In this document: piece by piece, positions 53,204 to 64,000 of the stretch
How positions within the stretch are numbered: position 1 is the first letter of the stretch
Layout: every line of letters begins with the position of its first letter
Assembly: GCF_001544555.2 (NCBI RefSeq)
Contig: NZ_FCOK02000026.1
Location: forward strand, 46,849 to 110,848
Direction: 5' to 3'
DNA: 64,000 nt
Source of the DNA: Caballeronia udeis
Lineage (GTDB): Bacteria > Pseudomonadota > Gammaproteobacteria > Burkholderiales > Burkholderiaceae
Position numbers and translations under genes: made by a program
Notes under the pieces: model-generated
Databases searched by the model: none
What the model was told of the DNA's origin: nothing
The model's input: only the letters and a program-made list of their open reading frames with translations

Positions 53204-54079
53204 TCACTTCAGCCATTTATCGAGCATCGCCTGAAACTCGCCTGTCGAGCGCGACAGGTGCAGCCATTGATCGACGTATTGCTGGAACACCACGTCGCCG
53301 CGCGGCAGCAGGTACGCCTTTTCTCCGAACTGGAAAGGCTTGTCCGGATGGACCGAGCACAAGCCGGGATTCAGCTTTTGCTGGAGCAGCGTTTCGGAGG
53401 CGTCGGTGACCATCACGTCGGCTTGGCCGTCGAGGATTTGCTTGAAGATCGTCACGTTGTCCGGGTATTCGATCAGTTGCGAATGCGTGAAGAACTGCTT
53501 CGCGAACTTCTCGTTCGTGCCACCCGGGTTGACGATGGTGCGCACGCCAGGTTGATCGATTTGCGCGACGGTCTGGTATTTATCGACGTCGGCGCAGCGG
53601 ACGATGGGCGTCTTGCCGTCGACCATGTACGGCTGCGTAAAGAATGCGCGTTTCTGTCGTTCGAGCGAGGTTGAAACCCCGCCGACCGCGATGTCGCACT
53701 TCGCGACGAAATCGTTCATCAGGTTCGACCACGACGTCTTGATGAACTCGGCTTTCACGTTCATCGACTGCGTGAGGTTTTGTGCGGCATCAATGTCGAT
53801 GCCTTCGAACTGGCCGTCCGGCCTCAGGAACGAGTACGGCTTGTAGTCGCCCGTGGTGCAGACGCGCAGCGTGCCGCGGGCGAGGATGTCGTCGAGTCTC
53901 GATGGAGCGGGCGCGGCTGCCGGTGTGCCGGCTGGTGACGTCGCGTTGGGTGCCGCGGTGATGCTGCCGGCCTGCACGGTTTGCGCCTGCGCGCCGATGG
54001 CGAAGCCGAGCAGCAGGGCGCAAGCACCTGTGCGAAAGATACCGCGAAGCGACACGCAACCAGGGGCAAGAACTTTCAT
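53204..54079 (-). CDS. pheC: Periplasmic cyclohexadienyl dehydratase PheC
   Basis: A 291-residue enzyme with the fold of an amino-acid-binding protein. It converts prephenate to phenylpyruvate (and arogenate to phenylalanine) in the periplasm. The sequence matches Pseudomonas PheC in the core: LRVCTTGDYKPYSF, DIAVGGVSTSLERQKRAFFT, VNPGGTNEKFAKQF and FGEKAYLLPRGDVVFQQYV. A signal peptide ends near residue 33 (AQA). Between it and the domain lies an Ala/Pro/Thr-rich linker of about 28 residues that PheC does not usually need. The start at 54079 has GAGGAGTG upstream. The gene is divergent from hemE with about 175 bases between starts. Confidence 0.88.
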   Translation of the reverse strand: MKVLAPGCVSLRGIFRTGACALLLGFAIGAQAQTVQAGSITAAPNATSPAGTPAAAPAPSRLDDILARGTLRVCTTGDYKPYSFLRPDGQFEGIDIDAAQNLTQSMNVKAEFIKTSWSNLMNDFVAKCDIAVGGVSTSLERQKRAFFTQPYMVDGKTPIVRCADVDKYQTVAQIDQPGVRTIVNPGGTNEKFAKQFFTHSQLIEYPDNVTIFKQILDGQADVMVTDASETLLQQKLNPGLCSVHPDKPFQFGEKAYLLPRGDVVFQQYVDQWLHLSRSTGEFQAMLDKWLK

Positions 54080-54255
54080 CGACACTCCTCGAAAGATTAT
54101 TTCTGTCGCCGATGATATCGAAGGGGTCCGTCGTTCGCACCCTGTTTGAGGAGGATCAGGCCGGCACCTGCCGCTACCCCAAAAACCCCGGGCCATGAGT
54201 ACGAACGCAAACCCCCGTCCGGTAGAATGCCCCTTTGCCCTACGCTCCAAGCCAC

Positions 54256-55344
54256 GTGCCTTCCACACTCCTGAACGACACTTTCCTGCGCGCGCTGCAG
54301 CGCCAGCCCACCGACTACACGCCGATCTGGCTAATGCGTCAGGCAGGACGCTATCTGCCCGAATACAACGCCACGCGTTCGCGTGCCGGTAGCTTCCTGG
54401 GCCTCGCGACCAATCCCGATTACGCAACGGAAGTCACGCTTCAGCCGCTGGAGCGCTTCCCGCTCGACGCCGCCATCCTGTTCTCGGACATCCTGACCAT
54501 TCCCGACGCAATGGGCCTCGGCCTGAATTTCGTCCAGGGCGAAGGCCCGAGATTCGAGCGCACGGTTCGCACGGAAGAGGACGTCGCCAAGCTGCACGTG
54601 CCGGATATCGACAACACGCTGCGCTACGTGACCGACGCCGTCTCGCAGATCCGCCGCGCGCTTACCGACGCGCAAGGCCGCCAGAAAGTGCCGCTGATCG
54701 GTTTTTCGGGCAGCCCCTGGACGCTCGCCTGCTACATGGTGGAAGGCGGCGGATCGCCCGATCACCACACGGTCAAGGCCATGGCCTACACGCGGCCGGA
54801 CCTGATGCATCGCATCCTCGATATCAACGCGCAGGCGGTCGTCGCTTATCTGAACGCGCAGATCGAAGCGGGCGCGCAAGCCGTGATGATCTTCGACACC
54901 TGGGGCGGTGCGCTGGCCGACGGCGCGTATCAACGCTTCTCGCTCGACTACATCGCGAAGGTGGTCGCCGGATTGAAACGCGAGCACGACGGCGTCAAGG
55001 TGCCGGTCATCACGTTCACGAAGGGCGGTGGTCTGTGGCTGGAACAGATCGCGGCAATCGGCGTGGACGCGGTCGGGCTCGACTGGACCGTGAACCTGCG
55101 CCAGGCGCGCGAAAAAGTGGGCAATCGGGTCGCGCTCCAGGGCAACATCGATCCATCGGTACTGTTCGCGTCGCCAGCCGTGATTCGCACCGAGGCGCGC
55201 GCCGTGCTCGACAGCTTCGGCAATTTCCCGGGCCATGTCTTCAATCTCGGCCACGGTATTTCGCAGTTCACGCGTCCGGAGAACGTCGCGGAACTGGTCG
55301 ATGAAGTCCATCGCCATAGCCGTGCCATCCGCGCAAAGAACTGA
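54256..55344 (+). CDS. hemE: Uroporphyrinogen decarboxylase
   Basis: A 362-residue cytoplasmic heme-pathway enzyme that decarboxylates the four acetates of uroporphyrinogen III. The family signatures PIWLMRQAGRYLPEY and GFSGSPWTLACYMVEGGGS are intact, as is FDTWGGALADGAY. The GTG at 54256 gives the usual N-terminus (PSTLLNDTFLRAL); a TTG at 54235 is an alternative. No strong RBS is visible. No other heme gene is adjacent. Confidence 0.94.
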   Translation: MPSTLLNDTFLRALQRQPTDYTPIWLMRQAGRYLPEYNATRSRAGSFLGLATNPDYATEVTLQPLERFPLDAAILFSDILTIPDAMGLGLNFVQGEGPRFERTVRTEEDVAKLHVPDIDNTLRYVTDAVSQIRRALTDAQGRQKVPLIGFSGSPWTLACYMVEGGGSPDHHTVKAMAYTRPDLMHRILDINAQAVVAYLNAQIEAGAQAVMIFDTWGGALADGAYQRFSLDYIAKVVAGLKREHDGVKVPVITFTKGGGLWLEQIAAIGVDAVGLDWTVNLRQAREKVGNRVALQGNIDPSVLFASPAVIRTEARAVLDSFGNFPGHVFNLGHGISQFTRPENVAELVDEVHRHSRAIRAKN

Positions 55345-55805
55345 CATTTGATCAAAAAAGATTGCTGCTGTGCGTCACGAAAAGTTCACGTTTAACGTTT
55401 GGGCGGCAAGGCAAGAATGCCGCGACATGCCCGTAGATTGGCCGTTCCGCCGATGTCAAGAGTTGACTTATGCACATTTTGTACGTTGCGGCGCGCAATC
55501 TTCAAATCAGACTTAAGCGCCATCATGAGGGCATGGTTTGTGTCTTCAAATACATGATTAATAAGAGAAATTTGAGAGCGACCCGGAATGTGGGCTACCG
55601 CACACAACAAGCGAGATCGCCAATTTTTGTCCCTGTCAATCAAAGTTCTCAACAAAGTTATCCACAGGCCTGTGGAAAGCTTGGAAATCTCAAAAATAAT
55701 CCGCAGCTTAGCGTCGATTGTGATGTTTCACTTTAACTACGCCACGCACGGCCCCATGCTCAGGTTGAGTAGTTGCACCAGCGCGGCTTGCGGCGGGTGC
55801 GTCAA
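55345..55805. other. Gene-free AT-rich region upstream of priA with DnaA-like boxes
   Basis: About 460 bases, more AT-rich than its neighbours. It contains TTATGCACA at 55468-55476 (fits TTATNCACA), a perfect TTATCCACA at 55658-55666, and a 16-base perfect palindrome TCCACAGGCCTGTGGA at 55661-55676 that overlaps it. Open frames on both strands lack an RBS and homology. A short frame from ATG 55756 (17 codons, cysteine-rich, stop at 55807-55809) overlaps the likely priA start and could couple translation. Confidence 0.55.
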
Positions 55806-58085
<2,280 letters not shown>

Positions 58086-58152
58086 GGGCGCTCGCTCGCA
58101 CGCCGATGGGCGGCTTTTAACCGCGCGCCGCCCGGCGTCCCCTCGTAGGCTC

Positions 58153-58338
58153 TCAGCTATTGCCGTGGTCCGTGCCGTGCACGCGTGCAACCGTCAGGCC
58201 GCCTACCGTCAAGTCATTCCCGTTGTCCCGGCTGTCGCCGTCGGGACGCTCGACGTACGGATGCGCGCCGCGGATGAACAGCACCACGCATAGCGCGCAT
58301 ATCGCCCAAACGCTGCAAAAAATCATCCAGGTGCTCAT
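58153..58338 (-). CDS. Small single-pass membrane protein, unknown function
   Basis: A 61-residue open frame with an unusually good RBS (GGGGAGAAGAGGAT before ATG). Residues 2-22 are hydrophobic (STWMIFCSVWAICALCVVLF) and form one membrane helix; the rest is polar with an acidic patch (PYVERPDGDSRDNGNDL). No homologue recognised. It lies between priA and putA on the opposite strand. The longer frame to 58470 has no RBS. Its existence as a gene rests on the RBS and the membrane helix. Confidence 0.55.
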   Translation of the reverse strand: MSTWMIFCSVWAICALCVVLFIRGAHPYVERPDGDSRDNGNDLTVGGLTVARVHGTDHGNS

Positions 58339-58655
58339 ATCCTCTTCTCCCCGAAACCGTGCGGCTGAATGTTTAGACGGCCCGCAAAGTTTCATCGCTG
58401 GTATGGCCGTACCAGTTCTTATCGGCACCAGGCAGCAATTAATTAGGGGTGACCCAAGAAAAATTATCAAACGCGAAATCCTAGAGCAGGCCTAGCCCAA
58501 ACCGCCATACTCAATTACCCGTAATCCCTTGTTCCAAAAGGACTTTCTAAAGGTGCAACCCGTCTCGAAATGTGGTTGCACCTTTTTTATGAGCGGGTTA
58601 CGATTCGGCCACTTTTCAAGCTATCGCCGGTTCCGATTCCGGCAAGGAAGGATAT
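58339..58655. other. Gene-free stretch upstream of putA
   Basis: About 315 bases. The hairpin at 58549-58588 (below) is its main feature. I saw no clear promoter in the right orientation between the hairpin and putA. Confidence 0.5.
58549..58588 (+). terminator. Terminator-like hairpin 68 bases before putA
   Basis: A twelve-base perfect stem (58549-58560 with 58574-58585), a 13-base loop and a T run. No plus-strand gene precedes it, so it either ends a small RNA or acts as an attenuator in the putA leader. Confidence 0.7.
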
Positions 58656-61600
58656 ATGGCGAGCACCACCCTGGGCGTCAAAGTCGACGATCTGCTGCGC
58701 ACCCGCCTGAGAGACGCCGCCACGCGGCTCGAACGGACCCCGCACTGGCTCATCAAGCAAGCCATCTTCGCGTATCTCGAACGCATCGAACATGGACAGT
58801 TGCCACCTGAACTGTCCGGTGCAATGGGTTCAGCCGATTCGCTGGATCCTTCCGGGCACACCGACTCTGAGGAAGACGGTGCGCCGCATCCCTTCCTCGA
58901 TTTCGCCCAGAACGTGCAGCCGCAATCCGTGCTGCGCGCCGCGATCACGGCCGCGTACCGGCGTCCGGAACCGGAATGCTTGCCCTTCCTGATCGGCCAG
59001 GCGCGGCTGCCGGCCAGTGTCGCCGCTGAAACGAATGCAATGGCGACGAAGCTTGTCGAAGCGCTGCGCAAGAAGCAAACGGGCGGTGGTGTCGAAGGGC
59101 TGATTCATGAGTTTTCGCTGTCCAGCCAGGAAGGCGTCGCGTTGATGTGTCTTGCGGAAGCTTTGCTGCGCATTCCCGATCGCGCCACGCGCGACGCGCT
59201 GATCCGCGACAAGATCAGCAAGGGCGACTGGCGCTCGCATATGGGCCAGGCGCCCTCGCTGTTCGTGAACGCGGCGACGTGGGGCCTGATGATTACCGGC
59301 AAGCTGGTGACGACGAATAGCGAAGCGGGGTTGTCGTCGGCGTTGACGCGCCTGATCGGACGCGGCGGTGAGCCGCTGATCCGCAAGGGCGTCGATATGG
59401 CCATGCGGTTGATGGGCGAACAATTCGTTACCGGCGAGACGATTTCGGAAGCGCTCGCAAACAGCCGCAAGTTCGAAGCGCGCGGTTTCCGTTATTCCTA
59501 CGACATGCTCGGCGAAGCCGCGACGACGGAAGAGGATGCGGTTCGCTATTACGCGTCGTACGAGCAGGCCATTCACGCGATCGGCAAGGCGGCCGGATCG
59601 CGCGGCATTTACGAAGGCCCGGGAATTTCCATCAAGCTGTCCGCGCTGCATCCGCGTTACTCGCGCTCGCAGCAGGAACGCACGATGACCGAGTTGCTGC
59701 CGCGCGTGAAAGCGCTGGCGTTGCTCGCGCGGCGTTACGACATTGGCTTGAACATCGATGCGGAAGAGGCCGACCGGCTGGAAATTTCGCTCGATCTGCT
59801 CGAGGCGCTGTGCTTCGATCCGGAACTGGCCGGCTGGAACGGCATCGGTTTCGTGGTGCAGGCTTATCAAAAGCGCTGCCCGTTTGTTATCGATTATTTG
59901 ATCGATCTGGCGCGTCGCAGCCGTCATCGGATCATGGTTCGGCTGGTCAAAGGCGCGTACTGGGATTCCGAAATCAAGCGCGCGCAAGTCGATGGCCTCG
60001 AAGGTTATCCGGTCTATACGCGCAAGATCTACACGGACATTTCCTACGTGGCCTGCGCGAAGAAACTGCTCGGCGCGCCCGATGCCGTTTATCCGCAATT
60101 CGCGACGCACAACGCATTCACGCTGTCGGCTATCTACCATCTTGCCGGCGGGAATTATTACCCCGGCCAGTACGAGTTCCAGTGCCTGCACGGCATGGGC
60201 GAACCGCTGTACGAAGAAGTCACCGGGCGCGACAAGCTCAACCGGCCGTGTCGCGTGTATGCGCCTGTCGGCACGCATGAAACGCTGCTCGCGTATCTCG
60301 TGCGCCGTCTGCTCGAGAACGGCGCGAATACGTCGTTTGTGAATCGCATTGCCGATAGAACGATTCCCGTCAGCGACCTGGTGCAGGATCCTATCGACGA
60401 AGCGTCCAAGCTCACGCCGCTTGGTCTGCCTCATGCAAAGATCGCGTTGCCGCGCCAGTTGTACGGCAGCGAGCGCCTCAATTCGATGGGCTTCGATCTG
60501 TCGAATGAGCATCGGCTGGCGTCGTTGTCGTCGGCGCTGCTGGCGAGCGCGAATCATCCGTGGCGCGCGGCGCCCATGCTCGAAGCCGCTGATTCCGTAG
60601 AGGGCGTTGCACGCGATGTCCGCAACCCGGCCGACTTGCGCGACCTCGTAGGCACGGTGGTCGAAGCGACGCCGGAGCAAGTCGCATTGGCTATTTCGAA
60701 CGCCGTTGCCGCCGCGCCGATCTGGCAATCGACGCCAGTGGATGAACGCGCCGATTGCCTCGCTCGCGCCGCCGACCTGCTTGAAGCGCAGATGCATACG
60801 CTGATGGGCCTGGTCGTGCGCGAAGCGGGTAAATCGCTGGCGAATGCGGTGTCGGAGATTCGCGAAGCGATCGACTTCCTGCGTTATTACTCGGCGCAGA
60901 TCCGCAGCGAGTTTTCCAACGATACGCACCGCCCGCTGGGCCCCGTGGTGTGCATCAGCCCGTGGAACTTCCCGCTCGCGATCTTCATGGGACAAGTGGC
61001 CGCAGCACTCGCCGCCGGTAATCCGGTGCTCGCGAAGCCGGCTGAACAGACGCCGCTGATCGCCGCGCAAGCCGTGCGCATCCTGCGCGAAGCCGGCGTG
61101 CCGCCGGGCGCGGTGCAACTGCTGCCGGGCAATGGTGAAACCGTGGGCGCGGCGTTGGTCGCCGACCCGCGTACGCGTGCCGTGATGTTCACGGGATCGA
61201 CGGAAGTCGCGCGCCTGATCAACAAGACCTTGTCCGAACGGCTCGATCCGGATGGCCGGCCGATTCCGCTGATCGCGGAGACGGGCGGACAGAACTCGAT
61301 GATCGTCGATTCGTCCGCGCTGGCCGAGCAAGTGGTCGCGGACGTATTGCAGTCTTCCTTCGATTCCGCCGGTCAACGCTGTTCGGCGCTGCGCGTGTTG
61401 TGCCTGCAGGACGACGTCGCGGATCGCACGCTCAACATGCTCACCGGCGCCATGCAGCAGCTTTCGATGGGGAACCCCGACCGGCTTTCCACCGATGTCG
61501 GCCCTGTGATCGATGCCGAAGCGAAGCAGAGCATCGACGCGCACATTGCAGCGATGCGCGAGAAGGGCCGCAATGTCGTGCAGTTGCCGGTGCCTGAAGG

Positions 61601-62588
61601 CTGCGCACAAGGCACGTTTGTCCCGCCGACGTTGATCGAACTTGATTCCATCGACGAGTTGAAGCGCGAAGTGTTTGGTCCGGTACTTCACGTAGTGCGG
61701 TATCGCCGGGCACATCTTGATAAACTGCTCGACCAAATTAAAGCGACGGGTTACGGGCTGACGCTGGGCATCCATACGCGCATTGATGAAACCATCGCGC
61801 ACGTGGTCAGCCGCGCGCACGTGGGCAACATCTACGTGAACCGGAACGTGATTGGCGCGGTGGTCGGCGTGCAGCCGTTCGGCGGCGAAGGTTTGTCAGG
61901 CACGGGACCGAAAGCGGGTGGCGCGCTGTACTTGCAGCGGCTCCTTGCCAAGCGCCCCACGGGCTTGCCGAAATCGCTGGAAAGCGCGCTGATCGTGGAC
62001 CAGACGGCCGCGAACGCAACACCGGCCGCGCTGACCGCATTGCGCGACTGGGCTATTGCCGAGCGCGATCCGCAAACGGCGGCACGTTGCGAAGGCCATC
62101 TGCAACACGTGATGGCTGGCGCGACCGCCGTGCTGCCCGGTCCGACTGGCGAGCGCAACACCTACACGCTTGGGGCACGCGGTACGGTGCTGTGCGTGGC
62201 AGCGACGGCAAGCGGTGCACGCGCGCAACTCGCCGCGGCGCTCGCCACGGGCAACAAGGCGCTGTTTTCCGGCGCGGCGGGCGAACAGCTCGTGGCGGCG
62301 CTGCCGGCGTCGATCAAGCCGTATGCATCGACGCGCAAGGGCCAGGATGCGGCCTTCGATGCGGTCTTGTTCGAAGGTGACAGCGACGAATTGATGGCGT
62401 TGGTGAAGGACGTCGCGAAACGCCCGGGACCGATCGTCTCGGTGCAGGGTGTGCCGGCGGGGGCATTCGCCGACGACGCCCACGATGGCGAGCAGGATTA
62501 CGCGCTCGAACGGTTGCTGACGGAATGCTCGGTGAGCGTGAACACGGCGGCCGCGGGCGGCAATGCGAATTTGATGACGATCGGCTGA
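58656..62588 (+). CDS. putA: Trifunctional PutA: proline dehydrogenase, P5C dehydrogenase and DNA-binding repressor
   Basis: A 1310-residue trifunctional protein that oxidises proline to glutamate. Ribbon-helix-helix DNA-binding domain at residues 1-47 (TTLGVKVDDLLRTRLRDAA), so it can repress put genes when proline is low. FAD-dependent proline dehydrogenase barrel at about 170-560 (GPGISIKLSALHPRYS, VKGAYWDSEIKRAQ). Aldehyde dehydrogenase domain at about 640-1100, with NAD-site region ISPWNFPLAIFMGQ, catalytic glutamate in AETGGQNSM and catalytic cysteine in SAGQRCSALRV. The C-terminal 200 residues form the ALDH-like fold typical of long PutA. There is no putP here. Confidence 0.96.
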   Translation: MASTTLGVKVDDLLRTRLRDAATRLERTPHWLIKQAIFAYLERIEHGQLPPELSGAMGSADSLDPSGHTDSEEDGAPHPFLDFAQNVQPQSVLRAAITAAYRRPEPECLPFLIGQARLPASVAAETNAMATKLVEALRKKQTGGGVEGLIHEFSLSSQEGVALMCLAEALLRIPDRATRDALIRDKISKGDWRSHMGQAPSLFVNAATWGLMITGKLVTTNSEAGLSSALTRLIGRGGEPLIRKGVDMAMRLMGEQFVTGETISEALANSRKFEARGFRYSYDMLGEAATTEEDAVRYYASYEQAIHAIGKAAGSRGIYEGPGISIKLSALHPRYSRSQQERTMTELLPRVKALALLARRYDIGLNIDAEEADRLEISLDLLEALCFDPELAGWNGIGFVVQAYQKRCPFVIDYLIDLARRSRHRIMVRLVKGAYWDSEIKRAQVDGLEGYPVYTRKIYTDISYVACAKKLLGAPDAVYPQFATHNAFTLSAIYHLAGGNYYPGQYEFQCLHGMGEPLYEEVTGRDKLNRPCRVYAPVGTHETLLAYLVRRLLENGANTSFVNRIADRTIPVSDLVQDPIDEASKLTPLGLPHAKIALPRQLYGSERLNSMGFDLSNEHRLASLSSALLASANHPWRAAPMLEAADSVEGVARDVRNPADLRDLVGTVVEATPEQVALAISNAVAAAPIWQSTPVDERADCLARAADLLEAQMHTLMGLVVREAGKSLANAVSEIREAIDFLRYYSAQIRSEFSNDTHRPLGPVVCISPWNFPLAIFMGQVAAALAAGNPVLAKPAEQTPLIAAQAVRILREAGVPPGAVQLLPGNGETVGAALVADPRTRAVMFTGSTEVARLINKTLSERLDPDGRPIPLIAETGGQNSMIVDSSALAEQVVADVLQSSFDSAGQRCSALRVLCLQDDVADRTLNMLTGAMQQLSMGNPDRLSTDVGPVIDAEAKQSIDAHIAAMREKGRNVVQLPVPEGCAQGTFVPPTLIELDSIDELKREVFGPVLHVVRYRRAHLDKLLDQIKATGYGLTLGIHTRIDETIAHVVSRAHVGNIYVNRNVIGAVVGVQPFGGEGLSGTGPKAGGALYLQRLLAKRPTGLPKSLESALIVDQTAANATPAALTALRDWAIAERDPQTAARCEGHLQHVMAGATAVLPGPTGERNTYTLGARGTVLCVAATASGARAQLAAALATGNKALFSGAAGEQLVAALPASIKPYASTRKGQDAAFDAVLFEGDSDELMALVKDVAKRPGPIVSVQGVPAGAFADDAHDGEQDYALERLLTECSVSVNTAAAGGNANLMTIG

Positions 62589-62682
62589 GCTGTATTCAGC
62601 ACGGCGGGTCGGCTCAAACAAACGGCAGCAAGCACGGCGATCCCGGCACACGCTGCCACTTACATGGGAATCAGGAGAGTTT

Positions 62683-63831
62683 ATGGATTACACGATGAAG
62701 AAGCTGGCAGCAGCAATGCTGGTCGCCGGCCTGTCGGTTGCTGCAACAGCTCAGGCTCAAACCGCTGAAGACGTGAAGGTAGGATTCGCCGGCCCGATGA
62801 CCGGCGCGCAAGCGCACTACGGCAAGGATTTCCAGAACGGCGTGGTGCTCGCGGTTGAAGATTTCAACGCGACCAAGCCCGTGATCGGCGGCAAGCCGGT
62901 TCGCATCGTGCTCGATTCCGCCGACGACCAGGCTGACCCGCGCACCGGCACGACCGTCGCACAAAAGCTGGTAGACGACAACGTCAAGGGCATGCTCGGT
63001 CACTTCAACTCGGGCACGACGATCCCCGCTTCGCGCATCTACGCGAACGCCGGCATTCCCGAAATCGCAATGGCAACCGCGCCGGAATACACGACGCAAG
63101 GTTACAAGACCGCGTTTCGCATGATGACTTCCGATACGCAGCAAGGATCGGTGGCCGGCGAGTTCGCGGTGAAGACGCTGAAGATGAAGAAGATTGCGAT
63201 TGTCGATGACCGCACGGCCTATGGCCAGGGTCTCGCCGACCAGTTCGAGAAGGCCGCGAAGGCATCGGGCGCGACCATCGTGGATCGTGAGTATGCCAAC
63301 GACAAGGCCGTTGACTTCAAGGCCATCCTGACCAAGATCAAGTCGTTGAACCCGGACCTCGTGTACTACGGCGGTGCGGATTCGCAAGCTGGCCCGATGG
63401 TCAAGCAGATGAAGACGCTGGGCCTGCGTGCGCCGTTGATGGCGGGCGAAATGGTCAAGACCGACACGTTCCTGAAGATCGCCGGCAACTCAGCCGACGG
63501 TACGGTGGCATCGCTGGCCGGCTTGCCGCTTGATGAAATGCCGGGTGGCGCGGCTTATGTTGCGAAGTACAAGGCGCGCTTCAACGAAGACGTGCAAACG
63601 TACTCGCCGTACGCGTACGACGGCGCAATGGCCATGTTCTCGGCAATGAAGACCGCAAACTCGACCGATCCGGCAAAGTACCTGCCGCTGCTCGCCAAGA
63701 CCGACATGCCCGGCGTGACGTCGAAGCAGCTCGCGTATGACTCGAAGGGCGATTTGAAGAACGGCGGCATCACGCTGTACAAGGTCGTCGACGGCAAGTG
63801 GACGACGCTGCAAAGCGTGGGTGGCAAGTAA
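62683..63831 (+). CDS. Branched-chain amino acid-binding protein (LivJ/LivK-like)
   Basis: A 382-residue type I periplasmic binding protein. Signal peptide ends with TAQAQT near residue 25. The core DVKVGFAGPMTGAQAHYGKD and GMLGHFNSGTTIPASRIYAN carries the LivJ/LivK-like GHFNSGTT ligand segment that binds the amino acid carboxylate. Start at 62683 from AGGAGAG. No permease or ATPase follows within the window, so it must pair with a transporter elsewhere. Of the four HAAT-type binding proteins in the window this one is most like true LivK. Confidence 0.88.
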   Translation: MDYTMKKLAAAMLVAGLSVAATAQAQTAEDVKVGFAGPMTGAQAHYGKDFQNGVVLAVEDFNATKPVIGGKPVRIVLDSADDQADPRTGTTVAQKLVDDNVKGMLGHFNSGTTIPASRIYANAGIPEIAMATAPEYTTQGYKTAFRMMTSDTQQGSVAGEFAVKTLKMKKIAIVDDRTAYGQGLADQFEKAAKASGATIVDREYANDKAVDFKAILTKIKSLNPDLVYYGGADSQAGPMVKQMKTLGLRAPLMAGEMVKTDTFLKIAGNSADGTVASLAGLPLDEMPGGAAYVAKYKARFNEDVQTYSPYAYDGAMAMFSAMKTANSTDPAKYLPLLAKTDMPGVTSKQLAYDSKGDLKNGGITLYKVVDGKWTTLQSVGGK

Positions 63832-63859
63832 GGTTCAGAGGGTTTGGCTTGAGGTTTCG

Positions 63860-63895
63860 AAGCCCCGCATGCGTTCTGCGCTGCGGGGCTTTTTC
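63860..63895 (+). terminator. Terminator after the LivK-like gene
   Basis: Stem AGCCCCGCA/TGCGGGGCT (63861-63869 with 63882-63890) followed by T5, 30 bases past the stop. Confidence 0.88.
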
Positions 63896-63943
63896 ATGTG
63901 AGCTCTTCTTTGCGCAGACTAGACCGTACTTTTCCCCATCAAT

Positions 63944-63983
63944 TAGCCGAAACCTCCGCTAGCATTGGGTTTCGGCTATTTTT
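63944..63983 (+). terminator. Second hairpin near the window end
   Basis: Stem TAGCCGAAACC/GGTTTCGGCTA (63944-63954 with 63968-63978) followed by T5. It may back up the first terminator or belong to an element beyond the edge. Confidence 0.6.
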
Positions 63984-64000
63984 AGGGTTTAGGTGTAGCC

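Noticed and set aside
58830..61820. Minus-strand frame of 996 codons opposite putA
   Set aside because: Arg/Gln/His-rich composition and complete overlap with the clear PutA domains show it is a shadow.

Overview
The window looks like the origin-proximal part of the main chromosome of a Burkholderiales bacterium, most likely of the Burkholderia/Paraburkholderia/Caballeronia group. The grounds are the high GC content, protein sequences that read like Burkholderia orthologues (GspD/E, ParA, ParB, MnmG, HemE, PheC, PriA, PutA, ATP synthase), and the gene order mnmG-rsmG-parA-parB-atpIBEFHAGDC. I saw no tRNA or rRNA gene, insertion sequence, prophage, CRISPR array or defence island. This is a housekeeping region, and its unusual features are small and mostly regulatory.

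Layout. 0-3 kb: a type II secretion operon reading left (gspD, start of gspE). 3.5-5.8 kb: a small lytic transglycosylase, a CobW/ZigA-type GTPase and an HU protein. 6.2-11.9 kb: an MnmC-like protein, a Kef-type antiporter and a YbdK ligase; the two latter genes are flanked by two inverted, origin-like modules. 12-20.6 kb: regulators and small metabolic enzymes (MarR-like, glutamine amidotransferase, MOSC, old yellow enzyme, SET domain protein, TctD/TctE-type two-component system, pterin dehydratase, Lrp-like, CYTH). 20.7-35.6 kb: a LysR/GMC oxidoreductase pair and two branched-chain amino acid-type (HAAT) ABC transporters, the second with two paralogous binding proteins and a fused permease-ATPase. 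35.6-41.5 kb: the chromosome segregation block with three perfect parS sites, mnmG, rsmG, parA, parB and an ArsB-like transporter. 41.6-49.6 kb: the complete ATP synthase operon with a recognisable promoter and terminator. 49.8-64 kb: acyl-CoA ligase, esterase, periplasmic cyclohexadienyl dehydratase (PheC), hemE, priA, putA and a LivK-type binding protein.

How the parts fit. ParA and ParB would act on the nearby parS sites to segregate the origin. About 24 kb away, two intergenic regions (8.05-8.79 kb and 11.28-11.97 kb) each carry a DnaA box, a GC-rich spacer, CTA-type triplets (DnaA-trio) and an AT-rich stretch, in opposite orientation. This is the best candidate in the window for something undescribed: a bipartite oriC enclosing two non-replication genes. 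It is an inference from sequence pattern alone.

Other points worth following up are an MnmC whose methyltransferase half has lost its SAM-binding motif, a ZigA-like GTPase lacking the CxCC segment, a parS site built into a transcription terminator, phased direct repeats upstream of two transcription units, and a leftward terminator with no gene in front of it.
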